DNA of 19,647 nt from DAOTZU01 sp034433995. GTDB lineage: Bacteria > Chloroflexota > Anaerolineae > UBA1429. A program made the position numbers and the translations under genes. Below the pieces are notes generated by a model, which was given only the letters and a program-made list of their open reading frames with translations, was not told the DNA's origin and did no database searches. Location of the stretch: positions 1 to 19,647 of the forward strand of contig DAOTZU010000170.1 of the NCBI GenBank assembly GCA_034433995.1. Reading direction: 5' to 3'. Of the stretch, positions 7,602-13,488 are shown piece by piece (positions within the stretch are counted from its first letter, which is position 1; each line of letters begins with the position of its first letter).

Positions 7602-10508
7602 TCAGTGTACGCGCACCGAATCCAATTCCAGGCGGATCCCTTGGCCCTGGCGCACCAGGCGCTCATCCAGGACGGGGAGGGGAGCCAGGGTAAAGGCATC
7701 ATAGACGGTCAGGACGGTGTGCAAGGTCCCCGTGGGGGCGTCGGCGGGGAGGGCCAGGGGATGGGCATCCTCCACCAGCCAGCCGCGCACCCATTTCAAC
7801 GTGGGGATGGCCCCCAAGCCGGGCGTGCCATCCGTCTTGCATTCCCAACCGTCTTGAGCCAGGCCCACCGAGACGGTGTAATCCGCCGAGAGGGGGCGCG
7901 CGGCGAGGAAACGCGGGCGCAGCCAGAGGGTCTGCCCACGGGAGGCCTCGCTCCCTAGGCGGCCAAAGCCGGTGAAGACCATCTCGCCGCCCAAGGGCAC
8001 ATAGTGCACCGCGCCTTGAGGTGGGCGGAGGCGCAACCCCGCCCCCAGGGGCCAATGCCAAGGGCCCAGGCGGGCCAGGGCCCTCCCTTGGGGCGTGGCC
8101 AGACGCAGGAAGAGGGGCTCTGGGCCATCCGGCACATCCAACGCCAAGGTGCTGGCCGCGCCCGCCGGCAGCGCCGCCAAATTCCCCTGGGCGATCACCT
8201 GCCCCCCGCGCAGCGCCTGCACCTGAAGGGCGCCCGTGGGCACAGAGCACGAAAAATGCAGATAGAGCCGCAATTGGCCGGCCACGCTGCGGTCATAATC
8301 CACGCCGGTAAGGCGCAAACCGCCCTCAAAGGCACAGGCCAAAGGATGCAAAGTGGCCGCCGGTTGCCGCGCCGGCGCGATGGAGACGGTCGCCAAGGGG
8401 ACGTGGTCGCGCCCCTCGGCCAGCAGGCGTTGCCAGCCGCCATCGTTACGGTCATAGAACCCCGTGATCAGCCGGTATTCCCCCGGCGGGGTGTGAGGCA
8501 AGAGGGCCAAGCGATAAGCATCCACCCGCACCTCGCCGGGCACATAGCTGCTGGAACGATGGCCGATATCCCCCTGGCCCACCACCCCATCCGGCCCCAG
8601 CAACTGGGCAAAGGAAGCATAATCCCGCGCCAAGGGCGCCGTTACCTGCCAAAAGACGAGCAAGCGCACCGTCTCGCCGGGAGCGAACGTCTCGGCCTCA
8701 AGCCGATAGCCCAAGAGGCGGATCCCCTGCTCGAAAGTGGCCTCGCGGGGCGTGATCGCCTGCGGCAGATGCGTCAACATCTCGCGGCGCACCAGCCAGG
8801 CCCCATGAAAGGGGATCCAGCGATAGTCGGTCTGGGCAAAGACATAAAAGTAATTGGTCACCACCACGGGCCCGGCCTCCAGCTCTTCGGCGATGCGCCG
8901 CAGCCAGACCTCCTCGTTGGGCGTGGCGCCCTCCGGGTACACATAGCGCACGGTAACGTCGGGCCGCTCTCCCTCGACCCACTGCAGATACCAGAGCGGC
9001 GTGGCCCAATGCCAGTTGGCCAGCACCACCGCCTGGGGCGGGGCATCGCGCAGGATCGCCTCGGCCCGGTCACGGGTGGAGGTATCGCGGTGCAATTCCT
9101 GAAAGCTAGGGTAATTACGGGCTCCGTTCAGGATGATGCCCAGCGCGAGGGCCGCCGCCAGGCCCACAGCCACCACTCGGCGGCCCGGCAGGCGCAGCGC
9201 CACCCCAGCGCCATGGCCCAGGAGCAGGGTCAACGCCACATAGGAGGGCAGGAGGTACTCCACCGTCTGCGGCGCGCGATAGGTGAGGGCGGCCAAGGTA
9301 TTGACCGCCCACGTGCCCACCAAGAGGGCCAGGGCGCGCCGATCATGCCTCCAAAGGCACAGCGCCGCCAGTGCCATCCCGCCAAGGAGCACAGGGCCAA
9401 ATTGCAGCCCCATGATCTGGCGCCACACTTCCAGCCGGGCCAGCAGTTCGGGCCAGGTGCGAAAGTAGAACAGGTCGCCGCGGAAACCCCGCGCCAGGAC
9501 GTGGTTGATGAAATCGGCCCAGGAACGGATGGGCTCCGGATCAAAGGGGGCGCCCAACAGGCTCCGTAGGGGCAAGTACAGCAAAACTATCCCTGTGGCC
9601 AGGCAGGCCAAGAGGGGAGGCCCCCAGCGCCGTGGCTGGAGCAGAAGGCGCGGCTCGCAGAGCAGGACGTAAACCAGAAAGGGCACACCCAGGAGGACAA
9701 AGGAGGAATGGTGCCCCGCCCCCAAGCCGAAACAGATCCCCACGGCCAGGAGCGCCCGTGGGGAGCGGGTCTGGCCCCAATGCAGCAGCAGGGCCAGGGC
9801 AAGGGCGGTGAAGAGGGCCGTCAAGCTGCGGATGTTGGCCGTGGTGCTTTGCGCCCAGAAGGTGGTGCTCAGTCCCAGGGCGCCAGCGGCGAGGAGGGCC
9901 GCCGCAACCGAGCCGGTGCCACGGCGCACGCTCCCCGCCACCACGGCCAGGGTGAGGGCGCCGCACACGGCGGCGAACAGGTTCACCCGGTAGGCCGGAG
10001 CGCCCACGGGGAGCAAGGTAAAAAGCTTGCCCAGCAGGGTATACAGGGGATAGCCGGGGGGATGGGCGATGCCCAGCACAGCGCACACCAACTGAAACTC
10101 GCCGGCATCCGCCGGGAGCACTGTGGGCGCCAAGGTCCCCAGATAAAGGGCCAAGGCCCCCAATAAAATGGCCCCCTCCGGCCAGGGACCGGCCGGGAGC
10201 TTGGGCCGCTGGAGGCCCAAGAGGAGCGCTGCCACCACAAAACCCGCCATCCCGCCGAGCCGGAGCGCGGCGCAGGGCCAGAGGATATAGCCCAAAAGCA
10301 ACAGCACCGGCCAGGTGCACCGGACACGGCAGCTCAGCCACGCCATCAAAACCAAACCAACCGCCAGGCTCGCCGCCACCAGCACGAGCAAAGAGCCCGT
10401 CTTCCAAGCGACGGTCGAGCTCTCGGCCACCAGGCGGCTCAAGAAGAGGCCCAGGACGATGCCCTGCGCCCCCGCTGTCCAACGGCTCTTTTGGAGCATA
10501 CGGGTCAT
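7602..10508 (-). CDS. DUF2723 (TMEM260/protein O-mannosyltransferase-like) membrane protein with repeated C-terminal beta-modules
   Basis: This encodes 968 residues from the ATG at 10508, which has GGTGGGG upstream; an in-frame TTG 21 bases earlier lacks a site. The region about 112-190 carries the DUF2723 signature: LGTLAPTVLPADAGEFQLV (D134, E137), then LGIAHPPGYPLYTLLGKL, then AYRVNLFAAV. The family includes eukaryotic TMEM260, described as a protein O-mannosyltransferase, so a lipid-linked sugar donor and an exported protein acceptor are plausible; the bacterial substrate is unknown. Four N-terminal helices precede the domain and further helices run to about residue 470. The external C-terminal half holds beta-modules. 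One near 590-700 (IRLLGYRLE, LVFWQVTAPLARDYASF) and one near 850-960 (PRFLAARPLSADYTVSVGL) match the module in the GT39 and PTPS-related proteins; a weaker copy lies between. It lies 90 bp downstream of the GT4 gene on the same strand, probably in one operon, with no promoter visible in the gap. Confidence 0.8.
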   Translation of the reverse strand: MTRMLQKSRWTAGAQGIVLGLFLSRLVAESSTVAWKTGSLLVLVAASLAVGLVLMAWLSCRVRCTWPVLLLLGYILWPCAALRLGGMAGFVVAALLLGLQRPKLPAGPWPEGAILLGALALYLGTLAPTVLPADAGEFQLVCAVLGIAHPPGYPLYTLLGKLFTLLPVGAPAYRVNLFAAVCGALTLAVVAGSVRRGTGSVAAALLAAGALGLSTTFWAQSTTANIRSLTALFTALALALLLHWGQTRSPRALLAVGICFGLGAGHHSSFVLLGVPFLVYVLLCEPRLLLQPRRWGPPLLACLATGIVLLYLPLRSLLGAPFDPEPIRSWADFINHVLARGFRGDLFYFRTWPELLARLEVWRQIMGLQFGPVLLGGMALAALCLWRHDRRALALLVGTWAVNTLAALTYRAPQTVEYLLPSYVALTLLLGHGAGVALRLPGRRVVAVGLAAALALGIILNGARNYPSFQELHRDTSTRDRAEAILRDAPPQAVVLANWHWATPLWYLQWVEGERPDVTVRYVYPEGATPNEEVWLRRIAEELEAGPVVVTNYFYVFAQTDYRWIPFHGAWLVRREMLTHLPQAITPREATFEQGIRLLGYRLEAETFAPGETVRLLVFWQVTAPLARDYASFAQLLGPDGVVGQGDIGHRSSSYVPGEVRVDAYRLALLPHTPPGEYRLITGFYDRNDGGWQRLLAEGRDHVPLATVSIAPARQPAATLHPLACAFEGGLRLTGVDYDRSVAGQLRLYLHFSCSVPTGALQVQALRGGQVIAQGNLAALPAGAASTLALDVPDGPEPLFLRLATPQGRALARLGPWHWPLGAGLRLRPPQGAVHYVPLGGEMVFTGFGRLGSEASRGQTLWLRPRFLAARPLSADYTVSVGLAQDGWECKTDGTPGLGAIPTLKWVRGWLVEDAHPLALPADAPTGTLHTVLTVYDAFTLAPLPVLDERLVRQGQGIRLELDSVRVH

Positions 10509-10550
10509 TTTATCCCCACCGGGCGCCAACAGCGCGCAGGCAAGACCTAT

Positions 10551-10599
10551 TCATCCTTCATCCTTCCGCCTTCATCCTTCCGCCTTCATCCTTCCGACT
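10551..10599. repeat. Tandem 14-bp direct repeat between GT4 and DUF2723 genes
   Basis: The unit TCATCCTTCCGCCT occurs exactly at 10558-10571 and 10572-10585, and with one mismatch at 10586-10599. A 7-base partial copy lies at 10551-10557. On the transcribed (-) strand it reads as purine-rich AGGCGGAAGGATGA units, just after the stop codon of the GT4 gene. It could affect mRNA stability or ribosome re-binding, or may simply be a slippage-prone microsatellite. Confidence 0.8.
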
Positions 10600-11735
10600 C
10601 ATCCTGCCCCCAGCGCCTCGCGATAGGCGGCCAAGGTGCGGCGCGCCGTCTCTTGCCAAGAGAAGCGGCGGGCATGGATCAGCCCCTGGGCAGCGAGCCG
10701 CCGGCGCAGGGCTGCATCATTGGCCAGGGCGGTGATCGCCTCGGCCAGGGCGCCCACGTCGTCCGGCGGCACGGCCAAGCCGCCCTCGCCGGCCACCTCC
10801 TCCAGGGCGCTGCCCCGGCCCACCACCACGGGCGTGCCACAGGAGATGGCCTCCAACACGGGCAGGCCAAAGCCCTCGTAATACGAGGGAAAGAGAAAGG
10901 CCAGCGCGCCCGCATAGAGGGCCGGCTTATCCTCCTCGGCCACCCAGCCGGTGTAATGCACCCTGCCGGCCAGCCCCAGGCGTTGGGCGATGGGCCGGGG
11001 GTCGGGGGCGAAGGCAGAGTCCTTGGCAGGCAAACGGCCGGCGATGACCAGGGAGATCCCCGGCACCCTGGCCCGGGCAAAGGCCGCCAAGAGGCCGGCG
11101 AGGTTCTTGCGCCGGTCGAACCCGCCCAGATAGAGCATGTACGGCACGGGCAGGCCCAGCCGCGCCAACGTGGGCCGATACGCCTCCGGCGCCAGCGGCC
11201 GGTAGCAGGCATCGGCGGCCAGAGGGATCACCCGCAGGCGCGAGGGCGGGATGTGCAGCAGCCGCTGGATATCCCTCGCGGAGGCGTGGGAATCGGTCAA
11301 CACCAGGGCAGCCCGCCGCGCCGACCAAGAGACGAGGCGCATGTAACCGCGCACCAAGGGGCCGCCTCGATAGGCGGGCAGCAGCAGAGGGATCAGGTCA
11401 TGGATCGTCACCACCGTGGGCACGGTGGGGCAGCAGGGCGGGGCGAAATAGGGCACGTGGGCCACATCCACCCCCTGGCGACGGCACCCCTGGGGAAAGG
11501 CGCGCTGTTCGAACCAGAGCTTGGCCGGGTTCTTGCCCAGGCGGTCCAGGGGCGTGGGCAACACCTCCCAAGGACAAGGGCAAACCGCCGCAGCCCCTGG
11601 GGCCTGGCGGGGAAGGAACAAGACACAATCTTCCGCCGGAACCAGCTCCAACAGGCCGTGCAGCAGATGGTGGAGGTATTGACCGCTTCCCGTGGTATCC
11701 ATCCCCCAGAAAGCGCCGCTCAGGGCGATCTTCAT
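10599..11735 (-). CDS. GT4 family glycosyltransferase
   Basis: This encodes a cytoplasmic retaining glycosyltransferase of 378 residues with GT-B fold. The N-terminus (MKIALSGAFWGMDTTGSGQYL) has the sugar-acceptor type loop of mannosyltransferase-like GT4 enzymes, and VVTIHDLIPLL follows near residue 108. In the C-terminal half, YMLYLGGFDRRKNL (near 199-212) begins the nucleotide-sugar-binding domain. FPSYYEGFGLPVLEA (near 281-295) is the conserved E-x7-E element that contacts the donor. Length is normal for the family. The ATG at 11735 is chosen because it begins the conserved MKIAL strand and has GAGGTG 10 bases upstream; a longer frame from 11765 adds unconserved residues. A promoter lies about 80 bp upstream. 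It is probably cotranscribed with the DUF2723 gene, suggesting that it makes a cytoplasmic glycan or lipid-linked sugar used by the membrane proteins nearby. Donor and acceptor unknown. Confidence 0.88.
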   Translation of the reverse strand: MKIALSGAFWGMDTTGSGQYLHHLLHGLLELVPAEDCVLFLPRQAPGAAAVCPCPWEVLPTPLDRLGKNPAKLWFEQRAFPQGCRRQGVDVAHVPYFAPPCCPTVPTVVTIHDLIPLLLPAYRGGPLVRGYMRLVSWSARRAALVLTDSHASARDIQRLLHIPPSRLRVIPLAADACYRPLAPEAYRPTLARLGLPVPYMLYLGGFDRRKNLAGLLAAFARARVPGISLVIAGRLPAKDSAFAPDPRPIAQRLGLAGRVHYTGWVAEEDKPALYAGALAFLFPSYYEGFGLPVLEAISCGTPVVVGRGSALEEVAGEGGLAVPPDDVGALAEAITALANDAALRRRLAAQGLIHARRFSWQETARRTLAAYREALGAG

Positions 11736-11815
11736 GGCGCGCACACACCTCGTGGCCTCAGGCATTGGGGCGCAAGTGGTTCATCCGTAAGCAGGGAGCG
11801 CTCTTCGGCGGGCCG

Positions 11816-11844
11816 ATTGTAACACAGCCCCCCCTCTCCGACAA
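11816..11844 (-). promoter_or_regulatory. Sigma70-type promoter of the GT4-DUF2723 operon
   Basis: Read on the - strand, TTGTCG (11844-11839) and TACAAT (11821-11816) are 17 bp apart, matching consensus in 4 and 5 of 6 positions. Transcription would start near 11809, giving a leader of about 73 nt to the ATG at 11735. It faces away from the promoter at 12007-12035. Confidence 0.65.
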
Positions 11845-11894
11845 CTTGCCCATAGCCGCTTTTTGCGAGGGTGTTGAAAAAGGCGTGTAGGCCT

Positions 11895-11988
11895 TGCCCG
11901 CCGTCGGATGGAATCCGACGGCTCTGCTTGGTAAGCCCGCGGCGCGGGCTTACCATCCCCAGACGTCGGTTTCTAACCGACGGGGGCA
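11895..11988. repeat. Cloverleaf-shaped compound palindrome
   Basis: Three perfect hairpins stand side by side inside an outer stem. Stem 1 is GCCGTCGGAT (11900-11909) with ATCCGACGGC (11913-11922). Stem 2 is TGGTAAGCCCGC (11929-11940) with GCGGGCTTACCA (11944-11955). Stem 3 is CGTCGGTT (11964-11971) with AACCGACG (11975-11982). All three have 3-base loops. The outer stem pairs TGCCC (11895-11899) with GGGCA (11984-11988). Stems 1 and 3 are related, differing by a compensated pair (GGAT/ATCC against GGTT/AACC). A looser pair, GAGGGT 11867-11872 with ACCCTC 11998-12003, may extend the element. It lies between two divergent promoters. No transposase or known RNA motif is seen; it is most likely a dispersed repeat element or a structured RNA/DNA site. 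Confidence 0.75.
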
Positions 11989-12006
11989 TTTCTCGAAACC
12001 CTCTTT

Positions 12007-12035
12007 TTTGCATGATTCCACAAAAGGACTATAAT
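12007..12035 (+). promoter_or_regulatory. Sigma70-type promoter for the structured leader/small RNA and RRM gene
   Basis: TTTGCA (12007-12012, 4 of 6) and a perfect TATAAT (12030-12035) are separated by 17 bp. The expected start of transcription is near 12042. The first gene on this strand begins only at 12315, so the promoter drives a leader of about 270 nt or a separate small RNA. Confidence 0.7.
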
Positions 12036-12041
12036 AGAGGT

Positions 12042-12160
12042 TGAACGTCAGGGCCGTTGCGCCAGGCTCTGAGGTAGGTGGTCACAGGTCACTTGTGAAG
12101 GGTTGGGCGTGAACGACCCGCGCAGAGTGTCTCGTGGACATGTGCGCAGGTCGTTTTTGT
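12042..12160 (+). ncRNA. Candidate small RNA or attenuated leader upstream of the RRM gene
   Basis: A promoter before and a strong intrinsic terminator at the end bound a transcript of about 119 nt with three hairpins. The first pairs TCAGGGCC (12048-12055) with GGCTCTGA (12065-12072), with one G-U pair. The second pairs TCACAG (12082-12087) with TTGTGA (12093-12098). The third is the terminator stem at 12112-12155. It lacks the marks of SRP RNA, tmRNA, RNase P RNA and tRNA. It may be an independent regulatory RNA, or the 5' part of the RRM mRNA whose terminator is read through under some condition. Known bacterial RRM genes (for example in cyanobacteria) are often cold-regulated, which fits a regulated leader. 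Boundaries are inferred from sequence only. Confidence 0.5.
12112..12158 (+). terminator. Intrinsic terminator/attenuator upstream of the RRM gene
   Basis: AACGACC (12112-12118) pairs with GGTCGTT (12149-12155). After one mismatch GCGCA (12120-12124) pairs with TGCGC (12143-12147), and TGTC (12128-12131) pairs with GACA (12137-12140). The stem runs straight into TTTTT (12154-12158), with further T-rich sequence after. Orientation is + strand. It lies 157 bp before the RRM start codon. Confidence 0.75.
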
Positions 12161-12314
12161 TTCTAGTTTGACGAGGAGTGGGTATAGGATCGAGGAGGAC
12201 AGGTGCCAGAAGGCACGGGGGTAACCCCAAGGGTTTCAAGGACGGGCCTTGCCGCGGGCAAGGCAACAAATATCATCTCACAACACACACAGTGAAGAGA
12301 AAAGGGGTTTTCGC
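12161..12314 (+). other. Structured 5' leader of the RRM gene, second half
   Basis: Between the terminator-like hairpin and the start codon are three more short hairpins: GTGCC/GGCAC (12203-12216), GGGG/CCCC (12218-12228) and GCCTTGCC/GGCAAGGC with a 3-base loop (12246-12264). An unpaired A/C-rich stretch and the ribosome-binding site AAGGGG (12302-12307, 7 bases before ATG) follow. I found no convincing second promoter here; a TTGACG at 12168 lacks a matching -10 at the right distance. Confidence 0.5.
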
Positions 12315-12638
12315 ATGAGGATTTACGTTGGTAACCTGTCGTACTCGGCCACGGAAGATGACCTGCGCAAGGCTTTTGAGGCCTTTGGCCAGGTTGAATC
12401 TGCCACCATCGTCATGGACCGCGAGACGGGCCGCTCCAAGGGCTTTGGCTTTGTGGAGATGCCCGCCGCCGCTGAGGCGCAGACGGCCATCTCCGAGTTG
12501 AACGGCAAAGAGTTGAAGGGGCGCGCGGTGACGGTGAACGAGGCGCGTCCGCGCACCGATCGCGGTCCCAGCGATCGCGGCGGTGGGCGCATGGGCGGCG
12601 GTCGCGATAGCCGTATGGGCAGTCAGCGCCGCTTCTAA
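12315..12638 (+). CDS. RRM-domain RNA-binding protein with Gly/Arg-rich tail
   Basis: This encodes a small cytoplasmic single-stranded RNA-binding protein of 107 residues. One RRM spans about 2-78 with both hallmark motifs: RNP2 I3-Y-V-G-N-L8 and RNP1 K42-G-F-G-F-V-E-M49, including the RNA-stacking aromatics. The tail (about 80-107) is basic and Gly-rich (SDRGGGRMGGGRD), typical of bacterial Rbp proteins known from cyanobacteria and other phyla, where some are cold-induced. The start is ATG 12315: the RRM begins there and AAGGGG lies 7 bases upstream, although the frame stays open to 12249. It is preceded by a long structured leader with an internal terminator and followed by a strong terminator at 12709-12736, so it is probably monocistronic and regulated in its leader. 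RNA targets are unknown. Confidence 0.93.
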   Translation: MRIYVGNLSYSATEDDLRKAFEAFGQVESATIVMDRETGRSKGFGFVEMPAAAEAQTAISELNGKELKGRAVTVNEARPRTDRGPSDRGGGRMGGGRDSRMGSQRRF

Positions 12639-12708
12639 GCCTACGGGCCTGGATCACAAATCTATCCGGTGGAGCGCTTGGGCCCGCTCAAGGCGAGGTC
12701 AAGACCAC

Positions 12709-12736
12709 AAAGGGTGCAGCGTTGCACCCTTTTTTT
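12709..12736 (+). terminator. Intrinsic terminator after the RRM gene
   Basis: AAAGGGTGCA (12709-12718) pairs perfectly with TGCACCCTTT (12723-12732) around a GCGT loop, and the T-run continues to 12736. It lies 71 bp after the RRM stop and only 18 bp before the sfsA start codon. Confidence 0.9.
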
Positions 12737-12754
12737 CATTTTGGAGGAGGTAGC

Positions 12755-13435
12755 ATGCTTTGGCCACCGCTGGTGGAGGGGCGTTTCCTCCGCCGAGAGA
12801 ACCGCTTCCGCGCCACGGTGGAGGTGGCGGGAGCAAAGGTGCCGGCCCACGTCCCTTCGCCGGGGCGCATGGCAGAGCTGCTCACCCCCCACCGGCCGGT
12901 GTGGCTGGCCCCAGGGAACCATCCTCCGCGCAAAACTCCGTACGATCTGCTCCTGGTGGCCCACGAGGGGGTATTGGTCAGCCTGGATTCGCGCCGCCCC
13001 AACGCTTTGGTGGTGGAGGCCATCGTGGCGGGGCGGTTGTTCCCCGGCTATGAGGGGCTCGAGCAGGAGGTCACCAGCGGAGATAGCCGCCTGGACCTGC
13101 GCTTGGTGGGGCCGACGGGGCCCTGTTGGGTGGAGGTCAAATCGGTGAATTTGGTGGAGGACGGTCTGGCCCTCTTCCCCGATGCTCCCACCCTCCGCGG
13201 CCGCCGGCACCTTCAGGAATTGGCCAAGCTGGCCCAGGCAGGCCAGCGCGCCGTGGCCCTCTTTGTGGTGCAGCGCAGCGATGCCCGGGCCTTTGCGCCC
13301 CATCAACGGCTCGACCCTGCCTTTGCCGAGGCCCTCCGCCAAGCCCACCGGATGGGGGTGGAGGTGCGGGCCTACGGTTGCCGGGTGAGCTTGGCCGAGA
13401 TCGCCCTCGCCGAGGAGCTGCCGGTGAAAATTTGA
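12755..13435 (+). CDS. sfsA: SfsA family DNA/RNA nuclease (sugar fermentation stimulation protein)
   Basis: This encodes 226 residues, the usual SfsA length. Family landmarks are all present: HVPSPGRMAELL (32-43; most homologues have HVPNSGRM), the SRLDL stretch with D114, VEVKSV with E127 and K129 forming the PD-(D/E)xK-like site, FPDAPTLRGRRHL (141-153), and FVVQR (170-174). First named in E. coli as a regulator of sugar fermentation genes, the family is now annotated as a nucleic-acid-binding nuclease; the cell role is still unclear. The start ATG 12755 has GGAGGAGG close upstream. A longer open frame from 12722 lies inside the terminator and is rejected. The terminator ends just 18 bp before the start, so no room exists for a promoter after it. 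Its stop codon lies inside the -35 box of the next gene. Confidence 0.95.
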   Translation: MLWPPLVEGRFLRRENRFRATVEVAGAKVPAHVPSPGRMAELLTPHRPVWLAPGNHPPRKTPYDLLLVAHEGVLVSLDSRRPNALVVEAIVAGRLFPGYEGLEQEVTSGDSRLDLRLVGPTGPCWVEVKSVNLVEDGLALFPDAPTLRGRRHLQELAKLAQAGQRAVALFVVQRSDARAFAPHQRLDPAFAEALRQAHRMGVEVRAYGCRVSLAEIALAEELPVKI

Positions 13436-13470
13436 CATCTCGCCCAAGTTTGTACATCATAGCACAAACT
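13432..13470 (+). promoter_or_regulatory. Promoter with overlapping inverted repeat before the methyltransferase gene
   Basis: TTGACA (13432-13437, perfect) and CATCAT (13455-13460, 4 of 6) are 17 bp apart; the TGA of sfsA lies within the -35 box. AGTTTGT (13447-13453) and ACAAACT (13464-13470) form a 7-bp inverted repeat with a 10-base centre over the -10 region, as an operator would. The repressor, if any, is not in the window. Confidence 0.5.
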
Positions 13471-13488
13471 GCTTCAAGGAGATTTCCC

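Noticed and set aside
8004..9569. 521-codon open frame on the + strand
   Set aside because: It overlaps the DUF2723 gene, whose family motifs and shared modules are clear; the + frame has only Gln/Arg/Gly-rich composition.
10551..10599. CRISPR-like array
   Set aside because: The units are 14 bp and directly adjacent with no spacers, so this is a tandem repeat.
11895..11988. tRNA gene, because of the cloverleaf shape
   Set aside because: The arm lengths and 3-base loops do not fit a tRNA, and there is no anticodon loop, T-loop sequence or acceptor stem of 7 bp.
12042..12160. SRP RNA, tmRNA or RNase P RNA
   Set aside because: None of the conserved core sequences of these RNAs is present in the transcript.
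12168..12190. Second promoter (TTGACG) close to the RRM gene
   Set aside because: No -10-like hexamer lies 15-19 bp downstream; the nearby TATAGG is only about 9 bp away.
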